A DNA stretch of 64,000 bases from RYN-230 sp036497945 (GTDB lineage: Bacteria; Actinomycetota; Actinomycetes; Streptosporangiales; Streptosporangiaceae): assembly GCA_036497945.1 (NCBI GenBank), contig DASXIN010000080.1, positions 1 to 64,000 on the forward strand, written 5' to 3'. This document shows positions 17,718 to 26,701 of this stretch, piece after piece; within the stretch, counting starts at the first letter, position 1, and each line of letters starts with the position of its first letter. The notes beneath the pieces are model-generated. The model was not told the origin of the DNA, searched no databases, and was given only the letters and a program-made list of their open reading frames with translations. The position numbers and the translations under genes are program-made.

Positions 17718-19249
17718 CCGCGGCGACCGCCCCGGCCCGGTCCCGGCCCCAGCCAGCCGCAGGACGGCCCGGTCTGGCGGCGGCCCGGCTGCTCCGCCTA
17801 GAGCTGCGGCACAACGCGATGCTCTGGCTGCTGCCGGTGGTCATCGCGGTGTTCTGGCTTACCACCTACCGCAAGACCATGGCCCTGCCGCCGCTGTGGA
17901 GCCTGCGGGCCGACAGCCTGCAGACCGGCGTGGTGATCGTGTTCACCGCCCCGGTGGCCGGCGCGGCCGCCTGGATGGGCTCCCGGGAAGCCCGCCGCCA
18001 CGTCACCGACCTGGTCAGCGTCACCGCCCGGCCACGCTGGGCCCGGCAGCTGGCCAGCTGGGCGGCCACCGCGGGCTGGGCCATCGTCGGCTATCTGGTC
18101 TGCCTGGCCGCGGTGTACGGGGTGACCGCACACCAGGTGCACTGGGGCGGGCCGCTGTGGTGGCCCGCCGCGGTGACCGCGGCCAGCCTGGCCGCGGTGT
18201 CCGCGCTCGGTTTCGCGGCCGGGGCGCTGCTGCCCAGCCGGTTCACCGCACCGGTGGTCGCGGTCGCCGCGTTCTTCGTGCTCGCGCTCAGCACGCAGCT
18301 GATCGTGGGCAGCCAGTCGTACTGGCAGGTCTCCCCGATCGTCACCGGCCCCTGGAACGGCGGGCCGGACCCCGGGGTGGCCACGTTCTATCCCTACGTC
18401 CCCGACCTGGCCATCGCCCAGTTCATGTTCCTGGCCGGGATCACCGTGGCCGTGCTGGGCGGGCTGGCCCTGGCGGCCGGCCCCGGCGGGCGGCGGCTGG
18501 GCCGGCCCGCCGCGGCGGTCACCGCGGCGGGGCTGCTGGCCGCGGCCACCGCCGCCGGGCTGGCCGGCACCGGCACGATGGACCGGCACGGCATGATCGC
18601 CATCCCCGCGCTGCACGACGCGGCCAGCGACCGGCCGATCCCGTTCACCCCGGTGTGCAGCCACACCACTATCCCGGTCTGCCTGAATCCCGCCTTCGCC
18701 AGCTACCTGCCCGCCACCGCGGCCGCGCTGCGGCCGGTGCTCAGCCAGCTGGCCGGCCTGCCCGGGGCGCCGGCCCGGATCAGCCAGGCCGCCGCCGTCT
18801 ATCACCAGGGAGCCGGTAACGGGATCGCAATCGGCCTGGCTGGGCCTCAGCTCACCGGCACGCCACCGGTCTACCGGCTGCTGCTTCCCGACCAGCTGGG
18901 CGGACCCCCGCTGACCGCGCAAGCATGGGCCAGCCAGCTGCGGATCGGCACCGGGCGCGACATCGTGGCCTGCGTCACCGGGGCCGGTCCCGGTGCGTCC
19001 CCGGCCCAGGACGCGGTTGCGGCGGCCATCATGCTGGCGGCCGGCGTCGATCCGGCGGTGCCCGTCCCGGGCAGCCCGCCGCCCAGGAACGGTGGGCCGC
19101 GGCCATCGCCCGGGCTGGCCCTTGGCTCGTCGGGCCTTGCCGCCGCCCAGCGGTTCGCTGCACGGCCAGCCGCTACCCGGCACGCCTGGCTGGTGCAGCA
19201 CCTGGCCGCGCTGCGCGCCGGGCAGGTCACCGTGGCCCAGCTGCCGTGA
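17714..19249 (+). CDS. ABC exporter membrane protein (ABC-2-like)
   Basis: A 511-residue polytopic protein. The first ~290 residues contain six hydrophobic spans (for example LWLLPVVIAVFWLTTYR, GVVIVFTAPVAGAAAW, WAIVGYLVCLAAVYGV, APVVAVAAFFVLALSTQL, FMFLAGITVAVLGGLALAAG). The C-terminal half is a soluble, Pro/Ala-rich domain with four cysteines (CSHTTIPVCLNP, IVACVTG), probably extracytoplasmic. It lacks an ATPase and pairs with the preceding gene through a 4-bp overlap. A GTGA overlap with the following gene continues the coupling. The exported substrate is unknown. Confidence 0.82.
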   Translation: MTAATAPARSRPQPAAGRPGLAAARLLRLELRHNAMLWLLPVVIAVFWLTTYRKTMALPPLWSLRADSLQTGVVIVFTAPVAGAAAWMGSREARRHVTDLVSVTARPRWARQLASWAATAGWAIVGYLVCLAAVYGVTAHQVHWGGPLWWPAAVTAASLAAVSALGFAAGALLPSRFTAPVVAVAAFFVLALSTQLIVGSQSYWQVSPIVTGPWNGGPDPGVATFYPYVPDLAIAQFMFLAGITVAVLGGLALAAGPGGRRLGRPAAAVTAAGLLAAATAAGLAGTGTMDRHGMIAIPALHDAASDRPIPFTPVCSHTTIPVCLNPAFASYLPATAAALRPVLSQLAGLPGAPARISQAAAVYHQGAGNGIAIGLAGPQLTGTPPVYRLLLPDQLGGPPLTAQAWASQLRIGTGRDIVACVTGAGPGASPAQDAVAAAIMLAAGVDPAVPVPGSPPPRNGGPRPSPGLALGSSGLAAAQRFAARPAATRHAWLVQHLAALRAGQVTVAQLP

Positions 19250-19917
19250 CGGCCGGCCGGGTACGCGCAGCGCCGCGGTCAGGCACCAGGGTGAGCGGGC
19301 CGCGAATCAGGCCGGGCCGCCGGCTGGCCTGGCTGTACGCCGTGGGCCGGCGGCTGCCGGCCACCGTAGCGGTGATCGTGGCCAGCGCCATCGCGCTGCG
19401 CATCGCACTCGCCGCCGGGCACTGGGACAGCTACGGCGCGCTGCAGCTGCCGCTGGTCTTCGAGACCGTCGCTGCGACGGCCATCGTGGTCAGCACGGCC
19501 AGCCCGTTCGGCGAGCCGGAGCGGGTGGCCGGCCGGTGGCTGCCGGTCTTGCGGCTGGCCACCGCGCTGGCGCTGACCGCGCTGGCGGCCGGCGCGCTGG
19601 CCGCCGCGGGGGCGGGCGCGCCGCTGGCCGGCGGCGCGCTGGATGTGCTGCGCAACGTGGCCGGGATCACCGGCCTGGGCCTGCTCTGCGCGGCGCTGCT
19701 GGGCGGCGGGCTGGCCTGGACCGGCCCGGTGGCCTACCTGATGGTCGGGGCGTACGCGCTGTACACGCAGTGGCACCCGCCCGCGCTGAGCACCCCGTGG
19801 ATCTGGCCGGCCCGCTCGCCGCACGACGTCGGTGCGGCGCTCTGCGCCGGGCTGGTGTTCCTGGCCGGCCTGGCCATCGCCACGGTGCGCGGCGCGCGCG
19901 ACCCGGCCGGTGAGTGA
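19246..19917 (+). CDS. Membrane protein of the ABC operon
   Basis: A 223-residue protein with a short basic N-terminus and about six membrane spans (ATVAVIVASAIALRIALAAG, LVFETVAATAIVVSTAS, LRLATALALTALAAGALAA, AGITGLGLLCAALLGGG, GPVAYLMVGAYALYTQW, AALCAGLVFLAGLAIATV). It has no catalytic motif and looks like a second permease subunit or accessory protein for the same exporter. The start GTG 19246 overlaps the upstream TGA (GTGA); GTG 19291 is an alternative. No named family is recognised. Confidence 0.75.
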   Translation: MTAGRVRAAPRSGTRVSGPRIRPGRRLAWLYAVGRRLPATVAVIVASAIALRIALAAGHWDSYGALQLPLVFETVAATAIVVSTASPFGEPERVAGRWLPVLRLATALALTALAAGALAAAGAGAPLAGGALDVLRNVAGITGLGLLCAALLGGGLAWTGPVAYLMVGAYALYTQWHPPALSTPWIWPARSPHDVGAALCAGLVFLAGLAIATVRGARDPAGE

Positions 19918-19943
19918 GCCTCGGCCTGCCCCGGCCGGCGGCC

Positions 19944-19949
19944 TATGCT
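19944..19949 (+). promoter_or_regulatory. Candidate -10 box (leaderless) for the 248-residue protein gene
   Basis: TATGCT lies 6 bp before GTG 19956, 27 bp beyond the previous gene's stop. Confidence 0.4.
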
Positions 19950-19955
19950 GGACTG

Positions 19956-20702
19956 GTGTCCAGTGTGGACGAGCCAGCCGCGGCCCGGGTGGCGGCCGCT
20001 CCCGGGCGGACCCTCGCGGCGGGCACGGCCCGGGTGTTCTCCGCCCGGGGCGCGAGATCACCGGTGCCCGGTGAGGCCGAGCAGTCCGGCGAAGGAGTAG
20101 CCGACCTCTGGGCCCGGCGCGCCCGGGTGACCGAGGTGCTGCTGCCCGCGAGCTGGGCGACGCTGCTCCCGGAGAACGGGGACGACGACCCAGCGCTGAC
20201 CGGGCTGAGTGAACCGCGCGAGACCATCTACGACGGGGCCAACGCGTACCTCAACGTGGCCGGCCAGTGGACCGGGTTCTTCCTCGGCGACCCGGCCGGC
20301 CCGCGCGGCCTGAACGACCCGCTGTGGCCGCTCGACGCGCTGTTCGGGGCGCGGGGCGACGTCATATCGGCCGGCCCCGAGGAAGTCCGCGGGGTGGCCG
20401 CGGACCGGTACCGGCTGACCGTTGACCTGGCCCGGGCGGACGCGGCCGTGCCAGCGGGCCTGAGCGTGCCCGCCGGGCCGTACCGCGGGCTGCTCCGGAT
20501 GCCCGCCGAGGTGTGGCTCGACGCGGCGGGCCTGGTCCGCCGGGTGGCCATCAGCGCCGAACCGCCGCCCGGCCCGGCGGTGGAGCTCTGGTCCGTCACC
20601 GAACTGTGGGACTTCGGCCTGGCCGTGTACATCGTCCCGCCCAGCCCGGACGAGGTCGCCGCGCCCCGTGACGTCGACTGGGATCCCGGATCGGAGTCCT
20701 GA
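19956..20702 (+). CDS. Soluble protein with LppX/LprG-like fold features
   Basis: A protein of ~248 residues without signal peptide or membrane span. The order of motifs (GANAYLNVAGQWTGFFL, EEVRGVAADRYRLTVDLARA, then MPAEVWLDAAGLVRRVAIS) recalls the LppX/LprAFG lipoprotein fold, whose members carry lipids across the actinobacterial periplasm. Here the lipobox is missing and the protein starts directly with VSSVDEPAAARVAAAPG. If that likeness is right, this is a cytoplasmic relative. The start GTG 19956 is preferred for the TATGCT box in front; GTG 19914 overlapping the previous TGA is an alternative that would couple it to the ABC operon. No function is assigned. Confidence 0.6.
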   Translation: MSSVDEPAAARVAAAPGRTLAAGTARVFSARGARSPVPGEAEQSGEGVADLWARRARVTEVLLPASWATLLPENGDDDPALTGLSEPRETIYDGANAYLNVAGQWTGFFLGDPAGPRGLNDPLWPLDALFGARGDVISAGPEEVRGVAADRYRLTVDLARADAAVPAGLSVPAGPYRGLLRMPAEVWLDAAGLVRRVAISAEPPPGPAVELWSVTELWDFGLAVYIVPPSPDEVAAPRDVDWDPGSES

Positions 20703-20704
20703 CC

Positions 20705-21151
20705 ATGAGCTACCAGGTCAGCGTTACTGAGGTGGCGGCCCGGCCGACCGCGGTGGTGCCCGCGGCCACCAGCTGGGCAGAGTTCCCCACGCTGTGGCCG
20801 CAGCTGAGCGGCGAGGTGTGGGCCTGCCTGCGCGCGGGCGGCATCACCCGGGGCTGCCGGAACGTCATGCTGTACCTGGACGACGTGCCGCACGTGGAGG
20901 TGGGTGTGCTGCTGGACCAGCCCTGCCCGCTCACCGGCCGGGTGGTGGCCTCCGCGCTGCCCGCGGGGCAGGCGGCGTCCACCGTGCACTACGGGCCGTA
21001 TCCGGGCCTGGCTGACGCGCACCGGGCCGTGTTGGACTGGTGCGCCGGGCAAGGGCTGCGGACGGCTGGCCCGCGCTGGGAGATCTACGGGCCGCACCAC
21101 GACGACCCGGCGGAGGTGTGGACCGAGGTGCACTGGCTGCTGGCCGGCTAG
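20705..21151 (+). CDS. GyrI-like / AraC-effector-binding domain protein
   Basis: This 148-residue stand-alone effector-binding domain is of the GyrI-like (BacEDA/SHP2) family, which binds hydrophobic small molecules. The pattern is MSYQVSVTEVAARPTAVVPAAT at the N-terminus, a central CRNVMLYLDDVPHVEVGVLL, ALPAGQAASTVHYGPYPGLADAHRAVLDW, and the C-terminal WEIYGPHHDDPAEVWTEVHWLL with the conserved aromatic and acidic residues. Such domains buffer or sense xenobiotics. It starts 2 nt after the preceding stop and converges on hemQ with interlocked stops in a CTAG. Confidence 0.85.
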   Translation: MSYQVSVTEVAARPTAVVPAATSWAEFPTLWPQLSGEVWACLRAGGITRGCRNVMLYLDDVPHVEVGVLLDQPCPLTGRVVASALPAGQAASTVHYGPYPGLADAHRAVLDWCAGQGLRTAGPRWEIYGPHHDDPAEVWTEVHWLLAG

Positions 21152-21888
21152 GCCAGCGCGGCGACCAGCTCGTGTATCGGCTTGCGGTGGCCGGTGTAGA
21201 ACGGGATCTCCACCCGGGTGTGCAGCCGCGCCCGGGCCCCGCGCAGGTGCCGCATCAGGTCCACGATCCGGTGCAGCTCGTCGGCCTCGAACGCGAGGAT
21301 CCACTCGTAGTCGTTCAGCGCGAAGCAGGCCACCGTGTTGGCCCGCACGTCCGGATACTCGCGGGCCATCTGGCCGTGCTCGGCCAGCAGCTCGCGGCGC
21401 TGCTGCGGATCCAGCAGGTACCAGTCGTAAGACCGGACGAACGGGTACACCGACACGTACCCGCGGGGCTCTTCCTCGGCCAGGAACGCCGGGATGTGGC
21501 CCTTGTTGAATTCGGCCGGCCGGTGCAGCGCCATCACCGACCAGACCGGCTCGCTGGCCCGGCCCAGCGCGGTGCGGCGGAACCTGGTGTACATCTCCTG
21601 CAGGTCGTCGGAGGACGGGGCGATCCACCAGAACATGTAGTCCGCGTCGGCCCGCATGCCCTGCAGGTCGTAGCAGCCGCGGGTCACCACGCCCTTGCCC
21701 GCCGCCTGCTGGCACAGCTCGGCGACCTCGTCGGCCAGCCCGTCCCGGCTGAGGCCAGCCACCGATCCGGCCGCTTCCAGCGCGCCGGAACCGGTCACCC
21801 GGAACACCGACCACATCGTGTACCGGATCATCTCGTTCAGGTCCCGGGCGCGCGGCCGCTGCGGCGCGGGCTCTTCAGTCTCCGTCAT
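21148..21888 (-). CDS. hemQ: Coproheme decarboxylase HemQ (ChdC)
   Basis: This 246-residue chlorite-dismutase-family protein makes the last step of the coproporphyrin-dependent heme route: peroxide-driven removal of two carboxyl groups from coproheme to give heme b. Family marks are LNEMIRYTMWSVFRV, YDLQGMRADADYMFWW, FNKGHIPAFLAEEEPRGYVSVYPFVRSYDWY-type core (here in two pieces around residue 130) and NDYEWILAFEADELHRIVDLMRHLR. The length matches actinobacterial HemQ, shorter than chlorite dismutases with extra domains. ATG 21888 follows the hemY stop by 5 nt, so hemY-hemQ is one operon. Confidence 0.95.
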   Translation of the reverse strand: MTETEEPAPQRPRARDLNEMIRYTMWSVFRVTGSGALEAAGSVAGLSRDGLADEVAELCQQAAGKGVVTRGCYDLQGMRADADYMFWWIAPSSDDLQEMYTRFRRTALGRASEPVWSVMALHRPAEFNKGHIPAFLAEEEPRGYVSVYPFVRSYDWYLLDPQQRRELLAEHGQMAREYPDVRANTVACFALNDYEWILAFEADELHRIVDLMRHLRGARARLHTRVEIPFYTGHRKPIHELVAALA

Positions 21889-21893
21889 GATCC

Positions 21894-23357
21894 CTATTCT
21901 CCGCGCTGGTCCTGGCGGCCAGCCGCCACCCCCTGGGCCGGCCACCCGGCCAGTATCTGGTCTACCGCGTTCCGTGCGGTGCCGATGCAGGCCGGGATGC
22001 CGACCCCGGCGTACACCGCGCCGCACCCGGCCAGCCCGGGCAGGCTGGCCAGGCTGGCCTGGATCCGGGCCACCCGGTCCAGGTGCCCCACGGTGTACTG
22101 CGGCAGCGCCCCGCCCCAGCGGGTGACCAGGCTGGCCGCTGGCCCGCCGCGGACGCCGGTGGCGGCGGCCAGGTCCGCCGCGGCCAGCGCGGTCAGCTCG
22201 GCGTCGTCCCGCTGCAGCACCTGCTCCTCGCCGATCCGGCCCACCGAGCAGCGCACGAAGATGAGGTCCTCGGCCCGCTGCTGCAGCTGCGGCCATTTCA
22301 CCGAGGAGAACGTGACCGCCTTGACCGGATGGCCGTCTACCGCCGGGACCAGGTACCCGCTGGTCTCCGGGAGCTGCGGGAACGCGGCGCGCGGGTAGGC
22401 CAGCGTGACGATGGCCATGCTCGCGTAGCTGATCTCGGCCAGCGCGGCCGACGCCGCGGTGGCACCGGGCACCCCGGCCAGCAGCCGGCTGGCGGGCCGG
22501 GCGGGCAGGGCCAGGATGACCGCGTCCGCGTCCAGCCACTGCGGCGCGTGCGCCGAGCCGATGGTCAGCCGCCAGCCCCGGGCCGCGGGCACCAGTTCGC
22601 GCACCATCGTGCCGGTGCGCAGCTGCGCGCCGGACGCGGCGGCCAGCGCGCGCGGCAGCCCGCCGAGCCCGCCGGTCAGCGTGCTGAAGACGGGCCGCCG
22701 GGGTGGCCCGGCCGCGGCGCCGTTGCCGGGCGGCGGCAGCAGCGCGGCCGCGGCGGCGGTCAGCGTGCGGTGCTGGCGGGATGCCCCGGCCAGCGCGGGC
22801 AGCGTCGCCTCGAAGGACAGCTCCTCGGACCGCCCCGCATACACCCCGCCGAGCAGCGGGTCGACCAGCCGGTCCACCACTTCCTGGCCGAACCGGGCGG
22901 CCACATAACTGGCTACCGGCACGTCGCCGTCCCGGTCGGTGCCGGGCAGGTCCGCCTCCTGCCGGGCCCGGGCCAGCCCGGCCGCGGTCAGCAGGCCGGT
23001 CTGGGCCAGCTCGGCGGCGTCGGCGGGGACACCCATGAACTGCCGGGCCGGCAGCGGCCGCATCGTGCCCCGGCTCCAGATCCGCGCCGCGGTGGTGCCG
23101 GCCGGCACCAGTTCGCCGCCCAGGCCGGCCGCCTCGATCAGGCTGGTTCCCTCGGGCCGGCGGGTCAGCAGCGCCTCGGCGCCGACGTCCACCGGGCAGC
23201 CGGCCACCTCGGCCACGGCCAGCTTGCCGCCCGGCCGCGGCGCGCCGTCCAGCACGATGACGTCGGCCGGCCCGTCGCGCAGGAAGAACGCCGCGGCCAG
23301 CCCGGCGATGCCCGCGCCGACGATGGCGATGACCGGCCGGGGCCCGGGTTGCTCCAC
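21894..23357 (-). CDS. hemY: Coproporphyrinogen III/protoporphyrinogen oxidase HemY (CgoX)
   Basis: This 487-residue FAD enzyme, in monoderm heme synthesis, oxidises coproporphyrinogen III to coproporphyrin III by O2. The N-terminus has the FAD motif IVGAGIAGLAAAFFL (residues 11-25) and LDGAPRPGGKLAVAEV. The middle has LVDPLLGGVYAGRSEELSFEATLP, typical for HemG/HemY proteins. The C-terminus has CGAVYAGVGIPACIGTARNAVDQIL, the final FAD contact. It begins with GTG 23357 six bp after a TAGGGT box and is followed by hemQ after 5 nt. The partner ferrochelatase gene is not in this window. Confidence 0.95.
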   Translation of the reverse strand: MEQPGPRPVIAIVGAGIAGLAAAFFLRDGPADVIVLDGAPRPGGKLAVAEVAGCPVDVGAEALLTRRPEGTSLIEAAGLGGELVPAGTTAARIWSRGTMRPLPARQFMGVPADAAELAQTGLLTAAGLARARQEADLPGTDRDGDVPVASYVAARFGQEVVDRLVDPLLGGVYAGRSEELSFEATLPALAGASRQHRTLTAAAAALLPPPGNGAAAGPPRRPVFSTLTGGLGGLPRALAAASGAQLRTGTMVRELVPAARGWRLTIGSAHAPQWLDADAVILALPARPASRLLAGVPGATAASAALAEISYASMAIVTLAYPRAAFPQLPETSGYLVPAVDGHPVKAVTFSSVKWPQLQQRAEDLIFVRCSVGRIGEEQVLQRDDAELTALAAADLAAATGVRGGPAASLVTRWGGALPQYTVGHLDRVARIQASLASLPGLAGCGAVYAGVGIPACIGTARNAVDQILAGWPAQGVAAGRQDQRGE

Positions 23358-23363
23358 CCGTTC

Positions 23364-23369
23364 ACCCTA
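23364..23369 (-). promoter_or_regulatory. Candidate -10 box for hemYQ (leaderless)
   Basis: TAGGGT on the minus strand lies 6 bp before the GTG of hemY, in the 59-bp gap to the divergent antiporter gene. Confidence 0.45.
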
Positions 23370-23416
23370 AGGGTGCCGGACGCCTGCTGCGGGTACCCCA
23401 GTTGTAGGGGGCCGGG

Positions 23417-24637
23417 GTGACGATCGAATTCGGCGGCCTGCTGGTGCTCGCGGTGGCCGCCTTCGTGGCGCCGCTGCTGGCCCGGCTGGTGCCGCGGCGG
23501 CTGGTACCGCCGGTGGTGCTCGAGGTGCTGGCCGGCCTCGCGGTCGGCCCGCAGGGCCTGAACCTGGTCCAGCCGCGCGGCGCGGCCGAGCTGCTGTACC
23601 TGCTCGGCCTGGGTTTCCTGCTCTTCCTGGCCGGCCAGGATGTGCGGCCGGAGCGGTTCCGCGGGCCGGCGTTCCGGCTGGCCGCCGCGGCTTTCCTGGT
23701 CTCCGGGGCGCTCGCCGTGCCCGCCGCGTTCGGGCTGGGGCTGATCACCACCGGCGCGGACGTGCGGCTGCTGGCGCTGTCCCTGGTGGCCAGCACGCTG
23801 GGCGTGCTGGTCCCGGTGCTCCGCGACGCCCGGGAGATCGCCACTGACTTCGGTCAGCTGGTGGTGGTGGCCGGCTCGGTCGGCGAGTTCGGCTCGCTGC
23901 TGCTGCTCACCATCCTGTTCTCCGCGCAGCCGGAGCCCACCACCGTCCAGGTGCTGTACGTGCTGGCCATGGGCGCGGCCGCGGTGCTGCTCGGTGTGCT
24001 GCTCAAGGCGCTGTGGCGGACCAGGTGGATGGCCCGCACGTTCGCCGATTCCGACGAGGACACCACCCAGCTGCGGGTCCGCGGCGCGTTCGTCGTGCTG
24101 CTGGTGTTCACCGCGCTGGCCCACGAGTTCGGCGTGGACGCGCTGCTCGGCGCGTTCATCGCCGGCATGGTGGTGGCCGTGTCCGATGGCGACGAGCGGC
24201 CCAGCCAGGAGCGTTACCAGGCCAAGCTGCGCGCGATCGGGTACGGGTTCCTGGTCCCGGTGTTCTTCGTGATGACCGGGGTCCAGTTCGACATCCGCGC
24301 GCTGTTCGCGCACCCCTCTGCGCTGGCCCTGGTGCCGCTGCTGGTGCTGACCATCCTGGTGGTCCGCGGCGGCCCGGCGCTGCTGTACCGGCGCCGGGTC
24401 GGGCTGCGGCCCGCGCTGGCGGCCGGCCTGCTCCAGGCGACCACGCTCACCTTCCCGGTCGTAGTGGCCACGCTCGGGCGCTCCCTCGGCCTGCTCAGCC
24501 CGGCGGCCGCGGCCGCGCTGATCGGTGCGTCGCTGCTGTCCGTGCTGCTGTTCCCGGCGGCCGCGCTGCTGCTCCGGCCGTGGACCCAGGGCGGGCGGAA
24601 AGAACAGCAGAGCGAGACAGCCCAGACCGCAGCGTGA
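23417..24637 (+). CDS. CPA2-type cation/proton antiporter
   Basis: A 406-residue integral membrane protein with about 12 spans and no C-terminal nucleotide-binding domain. The N-terminal VVLEVLAGLAVGPQGLNLV and FLLFLAGQDVRPERFRG match the Kef/NapA/GerN-type sodium/hydrogen exchanger domain. A mid-membrane LVASTLGVLVPVLRDAREIATDFGQ holds the conserved unwound-helix region, and FGVDALLGAFIAGMVVA a late span. It would exchange Na+ or K+ for protons. The start is GTG 23417. It is divergent from the heme genes, and the ion specificity cannot be decided here. Confidence 0.9.
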   Translation: MTIEFGGLLVLAVAAFVAPLLARLVPRRLVPPVVLEVLAGLAVGPQGLNLVQPRGAAELLYLLGLGFLLFLAGQDVRPERFRGPAFRLAAAAFLVSGALAVPAAFGLGLITTGADVRLLALSLVASTLGVLVPVLRDAREIATDFGQLVVVAGSVGEFGSLLLLTILFSAQPEPTTVQVLYVLAMGAAAVLLGVLLKALWRTRWMARTFADSDEDTTQLRVRGAFVVLLVFTALAHEFGVDALLGAFIAGMVVAVSDGDERPSQERYQAKLRAIGYGFLVPVFFVMTGVQFDIRALFAHPSALALVPLLVLTILVVRGGPALLYRRRVGLRPALAAGLLQATTLTFPVVVATLGRSLGLLSPAAAAALIGASLLSVLLFPAAALLLRPWTQGGRKEQQSETAQTAA

Positions 24638-24704
24638 TTCTTACGTTGTGAAGCTGTGACCAGTGCGCCGGAACCAGGCCAGCGTGCCGTCGCGTCCGAC
24701 CGGC

Positions 24705-25637
24705 ATGACAGTGGGAGCACCCAGATTCACCCGCATCACCAGCATTCTGCTGGCCGCCCTGGCCGGCCTGCTGGCCGCCGGATGCTCGGCGGCTGGCAAC
24801 TCCGCATCGTCGTCCTCCGCGGTTGGCGTGCCCCGGGCCGCCGCGCGGCCGGCCGCGGCGGGCGGCCACAGCGCGGCCAGCGGGGCCGCCGCGGTGACCG
24901 GCCTGGCCAGCGCCCAGTCCATCATCTATACCGCCAGCCTGACCGTCCGGGCCGGCCAGCTGACCCGGGCCGCCGGCGAGGCCAGCCAGCTGGCCAAGGC
25001 CGCGGGCGGCTATGTGTCCGCGGAGAACACCGCGCTGAACCGGGCCCACCCGGACCAGTCCACGGTGCGCCTCCAGCTGAAGATCCCGGTGGCCAGCTAC
25101 CAGCGTGTGCTCGGCGCGCTGTCCGGCCTGGGCACCCGGCAGGCCGAGTCCCAGCACGCCCAGGACGTCACCAAGACGGTGGCCGACGTGACCAGCCGGG
25201 TCGCCTCGGCTCAGGCCGCCATCGCCCAGCTGCGCAAGCTGCTGGCCCGGGCCGGCTCGGTCAGCAGCCTGCTCGATGTGCAGAACCAGATCAACACCGA
25301 GGAAGCCGGCCTCGAGGCGCTCCAGGCACAACAGCGCGCGCTAGCGCACGAGACCGCCTACGGCACCGTCAGCCTGCTGCTGGTGGCCAAGCCAGCGGCC
25401 GGCGTTAAGCATCATGGGCAGTCCGGTGGTTTCCTGCGTGGCCTGGCCGCTGGCTGGCACGGGCTGGTCCGGGTGGTCGCGGCGCTGCTCACCGCGGCCG
25501 GCGCGGCGCTGCCGTTCGCGGTCATCCTGGCCGCGGCCGGCTACCTGGGCTGGCGCGGGCGGCGCTGGCTGCTCCGGCACCGGTCCGCGGCCGGCGGGAC
25601 CGGGCCGGCCAGCCCGGGCTCGGCCGCGGCCGAGTGA
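24705..25637 (+). CDS. DUF4349 lipoprotein
   Basis: A ~310-residue exported protein of the DUF4349 family. The signal ends in the lipobox LLAAGC (lipidated C27 from ATG 24705), followed by a Ser/Ala-rich linker. The DUF4349 core starts at IIYTASLTVRAGQLTRAAGEA and contains VRLQLKIPVASYQRVLGAL, a coiled-coil segment (VTSRVASAQAAIAQLRKLLARAGSV) and ETAYGTVSLLLVA. A single C-terminal span (AALPFAVILAAAGYLGWRGRR) is followed by a basic tail. The start is ATG 24705; GTG 24663 would add 14 residues. Its function is unknown; it commonly sits near hem genes in actinobacteria. Confidence 0.88.
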   Translation: MTVGAPRFTRITSILLAALAGLLAAGCSAAGNSASSSSAVGVPRAAARPAAAGGHSAASGAAAVTGLASAQSIIYTASLTVRAGQLTRAAGEASQLAKAAGGYVSAENTALNRAHPDQSTVRLQLKIPVASYQRVLGALSGLGTRQAESQHAQDVTKTVADVTSRVASAQAAIAQLRKLLARAGSVSSLLDVQNQINTEEAGLEALQAQQRALAHETAYGTVSLLLVAKPAAGVKHHGQSGGFLRGLAAGWHGLVRVVAALLTAAGAALPFAVILAAAGYLGWRGRRWLLRHRSAAGGTGPASPGSAAAE

Positions 25638-25642
25638 GCCGG

Positions 25643-26701
25643 CTAGCCGGCCGGCTCGCGCGCGGACACCTCGTGCACCAGCTCGGTCAGCCGGGCCAGC
25701 ACATCCGGGTTGGTGTCCGGCAGCACGCCGTGCCCGAGGTTGAACACATGGCCCTCGGCCGTCCGGCCGCGCCCGATCACGTCCCGGGCCCGCCGCTCGA
25801 TCACGTCCCACGGGGCGAGCAGGATGGCCGGGTCCAGATTGCCCTGCAGCGCCGTGCGGGCCTGCACCCGGCGGACCGCCTCATCCAGCGGCACCCGCCA
25901 GTCCACCCCGACCACGTCCGCGCCGGCCTCGCTCATCATGCCGAGCAGTTCGCCCGCCGTGACGCCGAAGTGGATCCGGGGCACTCCGGCGGCGGCCAGC
26001 GCGTCGAAGATCCGCCTGCTGTGCGGCAGCACGCCGGCCTGGTAGTCCTCCGGGCTGACCGCGCCGGCCCAGGAGTCGAACAGCTGCACGGCGGACGCCC
26101 CGGCGGCCACCTGCACCTGCAGGAAGCTGATGGCGATGTCGGCCAGCTTGCCGAGCAGCGCGTGCCACAGCGGCGGGTCGCCGTACATGAGTGACTTGGT
26201 CCGGTCGTGGCCCTTCGACGGGCCGCCCTCGATCAGGTAGGAGGCCAGCGTGAACGGGCCCCCGGCGAAGCCGATGAGCGGCCGGGGGCCGAGCTCATTG
26301 ACCAGCGCGGTGACCGCCTCGGTCACGTAGCCCACGTCGGACGGCTCCAGCGGGCGCAGCCGGGCCAGGTCCCGCTCGCTGCGGATCGGCTCGCCGAGCA
26401 CCGGGCCGATGCCCGGCTTGATGTCGATGTCCAGGCCCACCGCGCGCAGTGGGACCACGATGTCGCTGAACAGGATGGCCGCGTCGACCGGGTAGCGGCG
26501 CATCGGCTGCAGGGTGATCTCGGTGATGACATCGGGCAGCGTGCACGCCTTCAGCATCGGCATGCCGCCCCGGGCGCGGCGGTATTCGGGCAGCGAGCGG
26601 CCCGCTTGGCGCATATACCAGACCGGCGTGTACGGCACGGGCTGGCGGCGGCAGGCGAGCAGGAACGGGGACTCCGCGAGCGGAGAATTCTGCTCTGTCA
26701 C
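25643..26701 (-). CDS. hemE: Uroporphyrinogen decarboxylase HemE
   Basis: This 352-residue cytosolic enzyme removes the four acetate carboxyls of uroporphyrinogen III to give coproporphyrinogen III, the substrate for HemY here. Signature motifs are VWYMRQAGRSLPEYR near residue 28 and LFSDIVVPLRAVGLDIDIKPGIGP with the catalytic Asp region. FAGGPFTLASYLIEGGPSK, VQLFDSWAGAVSPEDY and HGVLPDTNPDVL follow. It starts at GTG 26701 (VTEQNSPLAESPFLLACR). It ends 6 bp from the convergent DUF4349 gene and forms a heme-synthesis neighbourhood with hemY-hemQ. Confidence 0.97.
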   Translation of the reverse strand: MTEQNSPLAESPFLLACRRQPVPYTPVWYMRQAGRSLPEYRRARGGMPMLKACTLPDVITEITLQPMRRYPVDAAILFSDIVVPLRAVGLDIDIKPGIGPVLGEPIRSERDLARLRPLEPSDVGYVTEAVTALVNELGPRPLIGFAGGPFTLASYLIEGGPSKGHDRTKSLMYGDPPLWHALLGKLADIAISFLQVQVAAGASAVQLFDSWAGAVSPEDYQAGVLPHSRRIFDALAAAGVPRIHFGVTAGELLGMMSEAGADVVGVDWRVPLDEAVRRVQARTALQGNLDPAILLAPWDVIERRARDVIGRGRTAEGHVFNLGHGVLPDTNPDVLARLTELVHEVSAREPAG

